A DNA stretch of 64,000 nt. Origin: Chryseobacterium sp. Its GTDB lineage: Bacteria; Bacteroidota; Bacteroidia; Flavobacteriales; Weeksellaceae. Of this stretch, positions 55,370 through 64,000 are shown piece after piece (position 1 is the stretch's first letter; each line of letters starts with the position of its first letter). The stretch lies in contig NZ_CP044507.1 of NCBI RefSeq assembly GCF_008831505.1, forward strand, positions 124,001 to 188,000, in the 5' to 3' direction. Both the position numbers and the translations under genes were made by a program. The notes beneath the pieces were generated by a model. That model was not told where the DNA came from. It saw only the letters and a program-made list of their open reading frames with translations, and did no database searches.

Positions 55370-56113
55370 TTAATGACATGTGGAGTGATCGCCGCGCTGG
55401 TGTTCCTCGGAACCGTTATGGTTCACCTGCATGGCCTCATGTGCAGGCGAGAGGTAAGGAATTCCCAGTTCCATCCCGCGGATAACGAAAAGGGTTCCCA
55501 AGACAAGCATCATAACCGGAATTACCTTAAGGATCTTTATCCGGAATGCATTGGTCATCAAATTACCCAGTAAAACCACTGCGAACATAAACGGGAAAGT
55601 TCCCAGTCCGAAAACGGCCATAAACAATGCGCCCTGCCAGATGCCGCCGGCAGCCAGCGACGCTGTAAGGGCCATATACACCATTCCGCAGGGCAGGAAG
55701 CCGTTAAGGATACCGGTAGTGAACCGGGAGCGGTAATCTGCCTTTTGCAGCAAAGAAGCAAGTTTCTTCTTTACCTGAAGCAGTAAGCCCGACAGCCATG
55801 GGATCTTTGATGCAAAATCCCTCCCACCAAATGAAAAAACTGCCATGAAAATAAGCAGGATTCCCACCGCGATGGTTAAATATTGCTGAAGTCCTGCTAT
55901 TTGAAATCCCTGGCCCACGATGCCCAGTAATGCTCCCAATAGTGCGTAGGTGACTATGCGTCCCAGATTATAAGTAATATTCTGCAGATGATAGTTGGCG
56001 GCCTGCTTCCTTGTAAGTCCCATGGACATGGCAATGGGTCCGCACATACCTATGCAGTGAAAACCTGAACCTATGCCCAGTACCAGCGATGATAATACTA
56101 GTGCATTTTCCAT
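55370..56113 (-). CDS. TauE/SafE-family membrane protein of the cbb3 cluster
   Basis: A 247-residue membrane protein with six hydrophobic segments. It starts SSLVLGIGSGFHCIGMCGPIAMSMG, the signature of the cytochrome-oxidase-linked SafE group, whose Cys-rich N terminus is thought to handle copper. The tail is His-rich (HEAMQVNHNGSEEHQRGDHSTCH). It is the last gene of the operon, 1 base after ccoH, and probably helps copper delivery to the oxidase. Confidence 0.85.
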   Translation of the reverse strand: MENALVLSSLVLGIGSGFHCIGMCGPIAMSMGLTRKQAANYHLQNITYNLGRIVTYALLGALLGIVGQGFQIAGLQQYLTIAVGILLIFMAVFSFGGRDFASKIPWLSGLLLQVKKKLASLLQKADYRSRFTTGILNGFLPCGMVYMALTASLAAGGIWQGALFMAVFGLGTFPFMFAVVLLGNLMTNAFRIKILKVIPVMMLVLGTLFVIRGMELGIPYLSPAHEAMQVNHNGSEEHQRGDHSTCH

Positions 56114-56114
56114 T

Positions 56115-56567
56115 TTACCATATTAAATCGTAATCCAACTGGTATTTTTTATCGGCCCTCGTCCAGAGCACGCGCAACACATAATTTCCTTTGGCAAGTA
56201 CGGCCGCCGGAATAAAGAGGCTGTTTCGGCTGTCCAGGTCCATCTCCTTGATCACGTCCAGCTTTTGGTCTTCTGCACGGTGCAGGTCTATTGTGAACTG
56301 TGTATTGCTGTTGTTATAATCCTTAGGAAATATAACGCGGATGCCTGACTGGTCCTGCACGTATTCCGGCTTTTCAGGCAGGGCACCGGCAAGTGCCTTG
56401 GCATCTATGACATCCTGATAGGCGAGTTCTGCTTCATAATAATCATCTGTGATAAGCTCTGAGTTTTTCCATGTACTGGTGAAGTAGAAGATCATGGAAA
56501 GGATAAATATGATAAACAGCCCTAAGGCAAGGGCAACTCCATGGCCCCAAGTGAATTTTTTAAGCAT
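56115..56567 (-). CDS. ccoH: FixH/CcoH-family assembly protein
   Basis: A 150-residue protein with one N-terminal membrane helix (about 12-32) and a periplasmic beta-rich domain (NYVLRVLWTRADKKYQLDYDLIW at the end). FYFTSTWKNSELITDDYYEAEL is typical of FixH. It is needed for cbb3 oxidase assembly. It lies between ccoG (12 bases) and the SafE gene. Confidence 0.88.
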   Translation of the reverse strand: MLKKFTWGHGVALALGLFIIFILSMIFYFTSTWKNSELITDDYYEAELAYQDVIDAKALAGALPEKPEYVQDQSGIRVIFPKDYNNSNTQFTIDLHRAEDQKLDVIKEMDLDSRNSLFIPAAVLAKGNYVLRVLWTRADKKYQLDYDLIW

Positions 56568-56578
56568 TTTTATTTTAG

Positions 56579-58027
56579 TTAAAACTGTAATTTAAACGGA
56601 CCCTCAAAATAAGTTTCGTATTCATCTATGAGTTTGCCTTCCGGATCGTAAATTCCAATAGTGATATTCTGTTTGGCCCTTGTAATTTCGTTTTCAGGGA
56701 ATGAAACTGATACTGACCCTTTGGTCATTTTATCTTTATCTACCACTACTGTCTGTGCGCCGTTGGCAGAAACCGTACCGTGGTTGGGATTTGTAATCTT
56801 AAGCGTCACCGCTTTCTTATCGTTTGTCTTGTTAAGTAATGTGTAGTTGTATGTATTATAGATTCTGCCATCGCGGATCACATAGGATGAACCTACAGGC
56901 TTAATGAATTTGGCCTCCATTTCACCGCGGTTGTAAAGCAGGAAGCCAAGGAAACCGATAAGAAGTATCAGTACGGCTGTATAAGCTTTCATCTTGTTGC
57001 TGAAAACGAAGGGCTTCTGCTGTTCAATCTCGTCTTCTGTGGCGTAGCGGATCAGACCCTTCGGCAAACCAACTTTTACCATTACTTCGTCACATGCATC
57101 AATGCACGCGGTACAGTTTACACATTCCAGCTGCTGGCCGTCGCGGATATCAATGCCGGTAGGGCACACCACCACACACTGGTTGCAGGCAATACAGTCT
57201 CCCTTTCCGGCAGCACGTCTGTCTTCTCCTTTACGCCATTTCGCACGGTTTTCGCCACGTTTGAAATCGTAGAAAACATTAATGGTCTGTTTATCAATAA
57301 GCACACCCTGAAGTCGGCCGTAGGGGCAAACCAATGTACATACCTGCTCCCGGAACCACGCGAAAACAAAATAGAAAGCGCCTGTAAAAAGAATCATTAC
57401 CAGGAAATTGGTAGGATTCTCGAAAGGTCCTTCACGCATGATTTCGAATACCCGACGGTATCCCACGATATACATGAACATAAAGTGGGTAATGATTACC
57501 GAGATCAGCGCAAAGATGGTCCACTTCAAACCTCTTTTCCATATTTTCTCTGTATCCCAGGCCTGGTTATCCAGACGGATCTGTTTGTTACGGTCGCCTT
57601 CAATGGCATATTCCACTTTGCGGAATATCATTTCGAGGAAAATAGTCTGCGGGCAGATCCATCCGCAGAATATCCGGCCGAAAACCACCGTAAAGAGCAG
57701 AATGAAGACAATGGATGCAATTGCCCCCAGTGCCAGTATAAAAAAGTCCTGGGGATAGAAAGGTTTACCGGCAATATAGAATTCCCGGTCCAGAACGTTG
57801 ATCAGCAGTAAAGGATTTCCGTTGATCTCGACAAAGGGGATTCCAAAATAAATGATTAATAAAATAACTGAAACCAGATATCGGTAATTGGTATACCGGC
57901 CTCTGGGTTTTCTGGGATATACCCATTTTCTTTTGCCGGACTGATCCATGGTGCCTACAGAATCCCGAAAAGTTTCGGGACTGACCACCTGTCCCTGTCC
58001 GCCACTGTATTTTGTATCTTCTGACAT
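56579..58027 (-). CDS. ccoG: Cytochrome c oxidase accessory protein CcoG
   Basis: A 482-residue protein with about five membrane helices, the CGWICPQTIFLEMIFRKVEY region and two ferredoxin-type motifs (about 255-300: CIACNQCVVVCP and CVNCTACIDAC). The C-terminal Ig-like domain is periplasmic. CcoG is a copper-handling oxidoreductase that reduces Cu(II) for cbb3 assembly. It lies between ccoP and ccoH. Confidence 0.95.
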   Translation of the reverse strand: MSEDTKYSGGQGQVVSPETFRDSVGTMDQSGKRKWVYPRKPRGRYTNYRYLVSVILLIIYFGIPFVEINGNPLLLINVLDREFYIAGKPFYPQDFFILALGAIASIVFILLFTVVFGRIFCGWICPQTIFLEMIFRKVEYAIEGDRNKQIRLDNQAWDTEKIWKRGLKWTIFALISVIITHFMFMYIVGYRRVFEIMREGPFENPTNFLVMILFTGAFYFVFAWFREQVCTLVCPYGRLQGVLIDKQTINVFYDFKRGENRAKWRKGEDRRAAGKGDCIACNQCVVVCPTGIDIRDGQQLECVNCTACIDACDEVMVKVGLPKGLIRYATEDEIEQQKPFVFSNKMKAYTAVLILLIGFLGFLLYNRGEMEAKFIKPVGSSYVIRDGRIYNTYNYTLLNKTNDKKAVTLKITNPNHGTVSANGAQTVVVDKDKMTKGSVSVSFPENEITRAKQNITIGIYDPEGKLIDEYETYFEGPFKLQF

Positions 58028-58117
58028 AATTTATATTTAACCGAAAAAACATAATCCGTTACCTTTTCAATGCTGAACCGATAACGAATTATGCCTATAC
58101 TATTTCATTTTTGATTT

Positions 58118-58996
58118 TTATTCTTCCCAGTTGGCCGGGTCACCCTGTGGATTCTGTCCACCCTGTGCCGGAGTAACCGGTGGTTTTTCCTGGTTGATAT
58201 GATACACATATGCTGCCACGTTTTGGATGTCGAAGCCGCTAAGTACACCATTTTTCCCGAACGCCTGCATGGTAGGGTTGTTTTGGGAACCGTTTTCAAC
58301 CATGTGGAAAACGTTTTTGAAGAGTGTTTTCTCAGGTTGGTTAATCCAGAAATTATCTGTCAGGTTAGGTCCAATACCGCCCTTACCGCCTTCCATATGG
58401 CAGGAAATACAGTTTGTCTTAAAAACTTCTTCACCTGCGGCAATATTATCTGCCGAGTACACCGCGTTCTCAATTGTTGGCGGCGGAGTTTCCTTCATCC
58501 ACTTTTCAATGCTTGCTATCTGCTCCTTATGCTCAGCTTCGTATTCCTTATATGGATCTGCAAAATCGGTCAGGAAATAGGAAGTCATATAAACGATACA
58601 GTAAGCTACGCCAAAGTAAAACAAACCTAACCACCATTTTGGCAACTGGTTGTCCAGTTCCATAATACCGTCAAAGCCGTGGTCGATCAGGATATCCTTC
58701 TCTACAGTACTGGACTGTTTCTTAAAGGCGGCATCATAGAGTCTTCTGAAATACGGTGTATTCTTCCCTTCCAGGTATACCCTTTGCTCATCCGGGCTCA
58801 GTTTTTTGAACTGATCATTCTCGATAAGGTCTCCAATCGCACTGTGAATAAATGCCATTACAATACTTATAATCGCAGTTCCCCAGAAATAAGGCGAAGT
58901 GATAAAGGAGGTGTTCTGTACAAACATATAGTACAGTATAAAGAAGATTGTCAGTATTATCAGGATATTAATATAAACCGGCGTTCTTTGTTTCAT
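58118..58996 (-). CDS. ccoP: cbb3 oxidase subunit III, monohaem form
   Basis: A 292-residue subunit with two extra N-terminal membrane helices (about 8-55), then the conserved CcoP anchor HGFDGIMELDNQLPKWWLGLFYFG and a helix. The c-type haem domain has a single motif, CISCH (Cys196, Cys199, His200). Canonical proteobacterial CcoP has two haems. The C-terminal tail is Gln/Pro/Gly-rich. It takes electrons to the CcoN core. Confidence 0.92.
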   Translation of the reverse strand: MKQRTPVYINILIILTIFFILYYMFVQNTSFITSPYFWGTAIISIVMAFIHSAIGDLIENDQFKKLSPDEQRVYLEGKNTPYFRRLYDAAFKKQSSTVEKDILIDHGFDGIMELDNQLPKWWLGLFYFGVAYCIVYMTSYFLTDFADPYKEYEAEHKEQIASIEKWMKETPPPTIENAVYSADNIAAGEEVFKTNCISCHMEGGKGGIGPNLTDNFWINQPEKTLFKNVFHMVENGSQNNPTMQAFGKNGVLSGFDIQNVAAYVYHINQEKPPVTPAQGGQNPQGDPANWEE

Positions 58997-59001
58997 GATA
59001 T

Positions 59002-59196
59002 TTAGTTTTGTGTATTAAAAGGTTGATCGTCGTCTAAGGGTGCGTTTTCCTCTTCACGGTAGTGTTTCTTCGGCCGGCTGAATACGTAGAATACAAGGCC
59101 CAGGAAAAATACCATAAGGAGAAGCAATGAAATGATCTGAAGCCACGTAGCGCCGTCGTCATTTGCCATTATATCCTTTAAACTTTGAGGTATCAT
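59002..59196 (-). CDS. ccoQ: cbb3 oxidase subunit CcoQ
   Basis: A 64-residue protein with one membrane helix (about 18-41) and an acidic, Pro-rich tail. It lies 24 bases after ccoNO and 5 bases before ccoP. Its size and place fit CcoQ, which stabilises the complex. Sequence identity alone would not establish this. Confidence 0.8.
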   Translation of the reverse strand: MIPQSLKDIMANDDGATWLQIISLLLLMVFFLGLVFYVFSRPKKHYREEENAPLDDDQPFNTQN

Positions 59197-59220
59197 AATA
59201 CTTGAATTTTTCGTTACCTG

Positions 59221-61482
59221 TTAATCGATATTGGCGGTTTTAATTTCAGTTGTTTTAATATCCGTACCCAATCTCTGCAGGTAAGCAATCAGCGCAATGA
59301 TTTCCTTTTTCTCAAGTTCGCCGGCCGGTCTCTGTGCATAAGCTGCTTTCAAATCGGGTGCTTCATTATAGATTTCCTGTACAATCATAGCCGCCTGAGA
59401 ATTTGCCCACTGATCTGCAGAATCAATTTCAGGTTTCGTATAAGGAACATCGAACACATTCCTCATCAGATTCAGTTTCGCTGTCATGTTGGAGCGGTCC
59501 AGGTCATTGGTAATTAACCATGGGTAACGTGGCATAATGGATCCTGCAGATGTAGACCTTGGGTTATACATATGCTTGTAGTGCCATGAACTTGGGTTTT
59601 TACCACCCTGTCTGTGTAAATCCGGACCGGTTCTTTTTGAACCCCAAAGGAACGGACGGTCGTACACGAATTCTCCCGCTTTGGAATACTGTCCGTTCTT
59701 ACCGTTGAAACGTACTACCTCGTCACGGAATGGACGGATCATCTGTGAGTGACATGCATTACATCCTTCGCGGATATACAGGTCACGGCCTTCAAGTTCC
59801 AGAGGAGAGTAAGGTTTTACCGCCGAGATGGTAGGTACATTTTCCTTAATGGTTAGGGTAGGGATGATCTGTACCGCACCACCAATTGCCACTGCAATAA
59901 ATGACAGGATAGCAAGGTATACAGGCATTCTTTCCAGCCAAAGGTGTGCACCTTCGCCTTCTTTTCTCTTGTTGCTGATGTTTCCGAGTGGGGGTGCTTC
60001 TGCAGGAACCTCTTTTTGGAAGGATCCCTGTCTAACTGTCTTTACAACGTTCACTGCCATAAGGAGTGCACCAACAAGGTAAAGAGATCCACCTACAAAT
60101 CTCATGATATAGTAAGGAATAATCGCTGTTACGGTATCCAGCCACTGCTTATATACAAGTGTTCCGTCCGGGTTGAACTGCTTCCACATCAATCCCTGGG
60201 TAAATCCGGAGATATATAAAGGAACGGCGTAGAAAATGATACCCAAAGTACCTAGCCAGAAGTGCCAGTTAGCCAGTTTAACCGACCACAACTTGGTTCT
60301 CCACATTATAGGCATTAAGTAATAAATCATACCGAAAGCCATGAAACCGTTCCAGCCTAAAGCTCCAATGTGAACGTGACCAATAACCCAGTCGGTATAG
60401 TGACCGATCTTGTTTAATGTTTTTGTTGCTAAAAGTGGTCCTTCAAAGGTGGCCATACCGTAGCAGGTAATTGCAACTACGAAGAATTTCAGCACAGGAT
60501 TTTCCCTAACCTTATCCCAGGCACCTCTAAGTGTAAGAAGTCCGTTAAGCATACCTCCCCAGGACGGTGCAATAAGCATGATGGAGAAACCGGTAGCCAG
60601 AGCCTGTGCCCAGCCCGGTAAAGCCGTATACTGAAGGTGGTGAGGGCCCGCCCAGATATAAACAAAGATAAGTGACCAGAAGTGGATAATGGATAGCTTA
60701 TAGGAGAATACAGGTCTGTCTGCTGCTTTTGGCAGGAAGTAATACATCAGACCCAGAATTGGAGTCGTAAGTACAAAGGCTACGGCATTATGTCCGTACC
60801 ACCACTGTACAAGGGCATCCTTCACACCGGCGTAAGCAGAGTAGGACTTCCATCCTGTAAATGACACAGGTACTTCAAGGTTGTTGAAGATGTGAAGCAT
60901 TGCGATCGCGATCCAGGTACCAAGGTAGAACCAGATAGCCACATAAAGGTGACGTACACGTCTGATCGCAATCGTTCCAAACATATTCACCCCGAAGATG
61001 ATCCAGATCACAGCGATGAGGATGTCGATTGGCCACTCATGCTCAGCATATTCCTTGGAGGTGTTTATACCCATAAAGAAAGTGATCACCACGGAAACAA
61101 TCATCAGCTGCCAACCCCAGAAATGGATCCAGGAAAGCGTGTCACTCCACATTCTTGTTTTCAGCAGACGCTGTGTAGAGTAATAAGCTCCTGCAAAGAA
61201 ACCGTTACATACAAACGCGAAGATCACCGCACTCGTATGCAGCATCCGGATACGTCCAAAACCGAAGGCACCCTGGGAATTGATGAGACCCTGAATGTTT
61301 CCGGACGCCAGACTTTTAATGGTATCATCGTCTGTACCCAGGAAAAATTCCGGCAACTCAGGATAAAACAGCATTAAGGCTGCTGTGAGGCCAAATAAAA
61401 ACCCTACGATACCAAATATGACGGTTGCGTATAGAAAGGCCCGTACAATATTATTGTCGTAACTAAACTTTTGTGTTTCCAT
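59221..61482 (-). CDS. ccoN: cbb3 oxidase CcoN-CcoO fusion
   Basis: A 753-residue fusion. Residues about 1-490 are the CcoN haem-copper core with 12-13 membrane helices (WWYGHNAVAFVLTTPILG, GPHHLQYT, GHVHIGALGWNG carry His ligands). A linker and one more helix follow, then the CcoO domain with one c-type haem, CNACH (Cys574, Cys577, His578) in EGCNACHSQMIRPFRDEVVRF. It reduces oxygen to water with high affinity. Fused CcoNO is typical of Bacteroidota. Confidence 0.96.
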   Translation of the reverse strand: METQKFSYDNNIVRAFLYATVIFGIVGFLFGLTAALMLFYPELPEFFLGTDDDTIKSLASGNIQGLINSQGAFGFGRIRMLHTSAVIFAFVCNGFFAGAYYSTQRLLKTRMWSDTLSWIHFWGWQLMIVSVVITFFMGINTSKEYAEHEWPIDILIAVIWIIFGVNMFGTIAIRRVRHLYVAIWFYLGTWIAIAMLHIFNNLEVPVSFTGWKSYSAYAGVKDALVQWWYGHNAVAFVLTTPILGLMYYFLPKAADRPVFSYKLSIIHFWSLIFVYIWAGPHHLQYTALPGWAQALATGFSIMLIAPSWGGMLNGLLTLRGAWDKVRENPVLKFFVVAITCYGMATFEGPLLATKTLNKIGHYTDWVIGHVHIGALGWNGFMAFGMIYYLMPIMWRTKLWSVKLANWHFWLGTLGIIFYAVPLYISGFTQGLMWKQFNPDGTLVYKQWLDTVTAIIPYYIMRFVGGSLYLVGALLMAVNVVKTVRQGSFQKEVPAEAPPLGNISNKRKEGEGAHLWLERMPVYLAILSFIAVAIGGAVQIIPTLTIKENVPTISAVKPYSPLELEGRDLYIREGCNACHSQMIRPFRDEVVRFNGKNGQYSKAGEFVYDRPFLWGSKRTGPDLHRQGGKNPSSWHYKHMYNPRSTSAGSIMPRYPWLITNDLDRSNMTAKLNLMRNVFDVPYTKPEIDSADQWANSQAAMIVQEIYNEAPDLKAAYAQRPAGELEKKEIIALIAYLQRLGTDIKTTEIKTANID

Positions 61483-61487
61483 ATTAA

Positions 61488-61691
61488 CTAATCACTTTTT
61501 TCTTCTGTATTAATTTTTTTATTTTCTGTCTCTGTCTCTCTTTCCACCGGATTGTCACGGTCCAGAAGAATCCGGACGGCCGGCGACTCATCGTCTTCGA
61601 ATTGCCCGTTTCTCGCGTTGTAGATGAAGATGATCAGGAAAACAATCCCCACCGAGACGCTGCAAAGGATCATCAGATAGAGTATATCCAT
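61488..61691 (-). CDS. ccoS: cbb3 assembly protein CcoS
   Basis: A 67-residue protein with an N-terminal membrane helix (MDILYLMILCSVSVGIVFLI) followed by FIYNARNGQFEDDESPAVRIL, the CcoS signature, and an acidic tail. It is needed for haem and copper insertion. Its stop is 5 bases from the ccoNO start. A minus-strand TAAATTTG (61700-61707) sits only 9 bases before the start, and a second lies at 61723-61730. Confidence 0.9.
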   Translation of the reverse strand: MDILYLMILCSVSVGIVFLIIFIYNARNGQFEDDESPAVRILLDRDNPVERETETENKKINTEEKSD

Positions 61692-61761
61692 TTCAGAGGC
61701 AAATTTAAGGTAAATGAAAGGCCAAATTTAATGAAAAATAATGACATTAATCACCTCGCTA

Positions 61762-61779
61762 TTAAATCAATTAATTTAA
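61762..61779. promoter_or_regulatory. Palindrome upstream of ccoS
   Basis: TTAAAT, CAATTA and ATTTAA form an 18-base imperfect palindrome about 30 bases upstream of a TAAATTTG box. It does not match the FNR consensus TTGAT-N4-ATCAA closely, but it is placed like an operator for the ccoS-ccoNO-ccoQP transcript. Confidence 0.35.
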
Positions 61780-61812
61780 AAGCCGTCTAAATAAGGGCTG
61801 CTGCAAGCCGCA

Positions 61813-64000
61813 CTATATAGGCCTTCCGAAATATTTCATACTGCGTATCCATGTGGTCGCAGAGGTAAAAGCTACCACGCTGATGGAGCTTATAGGCATC
61901 AGTATCGCAGCAACCAGCGGTGACATATATCCCAGCACCGCGATGGTAAGGCCTACCACATTATAGGTGAGGCTAATCGCAAAGGTGATTTTTACAATTG
62001 TTATCGCGTCACGCGTAAGCTTCAGGTATTTGTTCAGTTCTGCAACTTTTTCACCGTTAATGATCACATCGGACGAGGGAGTAAAGGAGTGGGTATCATC
62101 GGCTACCGCGATTCCTACATTGCTCTGTTTCAGGGCGCCGGCGTCATTCAGGCCATCTCCCAGCATTGCGACTTTCTGACCTTTGTCCTGCAGCTCGCGT
62201 ATAAAATTCAGCTTGCTTTCCGGATCCTGGTTAAACTTCATTTCCTGCGCCGTCGGAATCATGCTGCGCAGGTGGGCTTCCTCAGAAGAATTGTCTCCAC
62301 TAAGCACATGTATTTGATAGCTAGTCAATTTGCCAAAGAGCCCGGGCAGATTTTCGCGGTATTCATTCTTAAAAATAAACCTTCCTAAGAACTCATTATT
62401 TTTGCTGATGTAAACCGCAGTCTCCATGTGCTGTGACTGCTGCCCATTGAAACTTGCAGAACCAATTTTGTAATGTTGTCCGCGTACCGTTGCGCTGTAA
62501 CCTTTGGACGGAATGTCCTGAAAGCCTTCTGCTTCAAAATAAGAATCCTCAACATCCAGAAACTGGTACAGTGATTTTGAAAGGGGATGATTGGAGTTCT
62601 TCAGCAGTGATTTTAGGTTTAGCAGGTCGGCTTCTGCAATTTCCTGCCCGGCATAATTGATGCTCGACTTCTTGCTTTGGGTAATTGTGCCCGTCTTGTC
62701 GAAAACAAGAGTACCCACCTTAGCCAGTTTTTCGATCGTCAGTGTGTCCTTCACGTAAAATTTATTCCTCCCCAGAATCCGCATGATATGACCAAAAGTA
62801 AAAGGAGCCGAAAGCGCGAGGGCACAGGGGCACGCTACAATCAGTATGGCTGATACTACCTGCCACATTTTCTCTGCATCGATGCGGATCCAGTAAATTG
62901 CGGCCAGCAGGGTAATTGCCAGAATAATGATAGTGAAATACTTGCTTATGGTGTTCGTAAGTGTATCCAGACCGGTTTCGTGCTTTTTGAAGGCTTCTTT
63001 GTTCCAGAGTTGGGTTAGGTAACTCTGGTCTACATTTTTGATGGCTTCTACTTCCAGGATGGAACCGATCTGTTTTCCGCCCGCAAATATCTTGTCGCCG
63101 GGTTGCTTCGTTACAGTGGCGCTTTCGCCGGTGATGAAGCTGTTGTCTATATTGCCGGAGCCGCTTATCAGTATAGAGTCTACCGGTATAATTTCATGGT
63201 TGCGCACCATGATTCTGTCGCCTATCTTCAGTTCGGACAGCAGGATGTTTTCCTGTTTCCCGTTAAAGTCCAACCGTGTAACAGCGATAGGGTAAAAAGA
63301 CTTATAGTCGCGGTCGTAAGAAAGTGCGCTGTAAGTTCTTTTCTGGAAGAACTTGCCCAGAAGCATAAAGAAGAGCAGTCCGCAAAGGGTGTCGAAATAG
63401 CCCGGGCCATAATCTGTTACGACTTCATATATGCTTCGGCCATACAGAACAAGTATACCAAGTACAATCGGCACGTCTATATTGATGACTTTATTCCGCA
63501 AGCCGTAAACCGCCGATTTGAAATAATCCGAAGCCGAATAGAAAACTACCGGCGTGGAAAGCAGGAAAAGAATGAATCTGAAAAGATGTTTATATTTATC
63601 AAACCAGAAATCCGTAGAGCCTAGAATTTCGCCCGCATATTCCGGGTAGGAGAAAAACATTCCGTTCCCGAAGGCAAATCCCGCGATACCCAGTTTGATG
63701 AGGAGGCTTTTGTCCCAGTGTTCATCTTTGCGGTCGGCAGTTTCCATATTGATAACCGGTTTATATCCCAGGTTAGTGAGGAAAGTGGCCAGCTCACTAA
63801 GTTTCAGCTGATGATGGTTAAATGATATCTGCACCGTTTTCCTCGTAAAATTAACCTGCGAATAGCGGATCTCCGGTTTCAAGGTGTGCAGGCTTTCCAG
63901 CAGCCAAATGCAGGAAGAGCAGTGTATAACAGGAATTTTAAACGTAACCAGGGTGGTTTCACCTTCAGAAAAATCTGTAACATTAGTGAAGATTTCCGGT
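61813..64000 (-). CDS. ccoI: CcoI-type copper-translocating P-type ATPase, partial
   Basis: At least 729 residues; the frame stays open to the window edge, so the start is missing. A Cys-Ser-Ser-Cys metal motif in VIHCSSCIWLLESLH precedes a ferredoxin-like fold. Membrane helices, the TGES loop (FITGESATVTKQ), CPCALALSAPF (ion-binding Cys-Pro-Cys), DKTGTIT (phosphorylated Asp) and GDGLNDAGALKQSNVGIA follow. It supplies copper for cbb3 oxidase assembly and starts the visible cluster. The TTG at 63882 is internal, not a start. Confidence 0.95.
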   Translation of the reverse strand, partial: PEIFTNVTDFSEGETTLVTFKIPVIHCSSCIWLLESLHTLKPEIRYSQVNFTRKTVQISFNHHQLKLSELATFLTNLGYKPVINMETADRKDEHWDKSLLIKLGIAGFAFGNGMFFSYPEYAGEILGSTDFWFDKYKHLFRFILFLLSTPVVFYSASDYFKSAVYGLRNKVINIDVPIVLGILVLYGRSIYEVVTDYGPGYFDTLCGLLFFMLLGKFFQKRTYSALSYDRDYKSFYPIAVTRLDFNGKQENILLSELKIGDRIMVRNHEIIPVDSILISGSGNIDNSFITGESATVTKQPGDKIFAGGKQIGSILEVEAIKNVDQSYLTQLWNKEAFKKHETGLDTLTNTISKYFTIIILAITLLAAIYWIRIDAEKMWQVVSAILIVACPCALALSAPFTFGHIMRILGRNKFYVKDTLTIEKLAKVGTLVFDKTGTITQSKKSSINYAGQEIAEADLLNLKSLLKNSNHPLSKSLYQFLDVEDSYFEAEGFQDIPSKGYSATVRGQHYKIGSASFNGQQSQHMETAVYISKNNEFLGRFIFKNEYRENLPGLFGKLTSYQIHVLSGDNSSEEAHLRSMIPTAQEMKFNQDPESKLNFIRELQDKGQKVAMLGDGLNDAGALKQSNVGIAVADDTHSFTPSSDVIINGEKVAELNKYLKLTRDAITIVKITFAISLTYNVVGLTIAVLGYMSPLVAAILMPISSISVVAFTSATTWIRSMKYFGRPI

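Noticed and set aside
60892-61377. A 161-codon plus-strand frame rich in His and Asp
   Set aside because: It is antisense to the ccoN core; its His content reflects the complement of the membrane-helix codons.
1-64000. CRISPR arrays, rRNA, insertion sequences, prophage
   Set aside because: No regularly spaced repeats, transposase or phage motifs, or rRNA-like sequence were found on reading both strands.

Overview
The window is chromosomal DNA from a member of the Bacteroidota, most likely a Flavobacteriales/Weeksellaceae (Chryseobacterium-like) species. The evidence is: many genes preceded by the Bacteroidetes-type -7 box TAnnTTTG and A-rich leaders instead of Shine-Dalgarno sequences; TonB-dependent receptors, DUF5689, DUF4349, DUF4251 and HU-CCDC81-type proteins; and a cbb3 oxidase with a CcoN-CcoO fusion. 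There is no rRNA, intact tRNA, CRISPR array, insertion sequence or prophage. Coding density is high and no gap between genes exceeds about 260 bases. The first and last genes (superoxide dismutase and a CcoI-type copper ATPase) are cut by the window edges.

Layout. 1-8.1 kb: SOD 3' end, small lipoproteins, a secreted endonuclease/exonuclease/phosphatase-fold protein, and a divergent TonB receptor plus DUF5689 lipoprotein pair that looks like an uptake or binding locus. 8.1-11.1 kb: a tight minus-strand operon encoding an AmgK-like sugar kinase, a stand-alone RapZ C-terminal domain, a MurU-like nucleotidyltransferase and a LOG-family hydrolase. It looks like a cell-wall sugar recycling operon with a built-in amino-sugar sensor candidate, and is the most interesting locus here. 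11.2-14.2 kb: a WG-repeat protein, then a TPP riboswitch ahead of a TonB receptor (predicted thiamine uptake). 14.3-20.2 kb: HU-CCDC81-like membrane protein, acyl-CoA thioesterase, 2-hydroxyacid dehydrogenase, serine hydrolase, Ig-like lipoprotein and haem-binding protein. 20.2-23.4 kb: class II and class I fumarases, divergently transcribed.

23.4-33.8 kb: release factor 1, thioredoxin-fold proteins, methylmalonyl-CoA mutase and its MeaB GTPase, a small c-type cytochrome lipoprotein, a dipeptide epimerase, an M48 protease and small membrane proteins. 33.8-43.8 kb (minus strand): an Mla-type ABC lipid transporter (ATPase and permease), a WcaJ-type sugar transferase, QueE, FolD, Pgi, a DUF4349 lipoprotein and Lon. 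44-54.4 kb (plus strand): PpiD-like chaperone, an MCE protein that probably partners the distant Mla ATPase and permease, a two-gene FadF/HdrD-like iron-sulfur electron-transfer module, an uncharacterised protein, a glycosyltransferase and Wzx-like flippase pair, and seryl-tRNA synthetase. 54.5-64 kb (minus strand): a lipoprotein and the cbb3 oxidase cluster, transcribed ccoI-ccoS-ccoNO-ccoQ-ccoP-ccoG-ccoH-safE.

Functional picture: an aerobic or microaerobic respirer with a high-affinity cbb3 terminal oxidase, quinone-linked Fe-S electron input, a propionyl/methylmalonyl-CoA branch, two fumarases, muropeptide and amino-sugar salvage, and surface polysaccharide synthesis. Family assignments come from motifs read by eye; no database search was possible.
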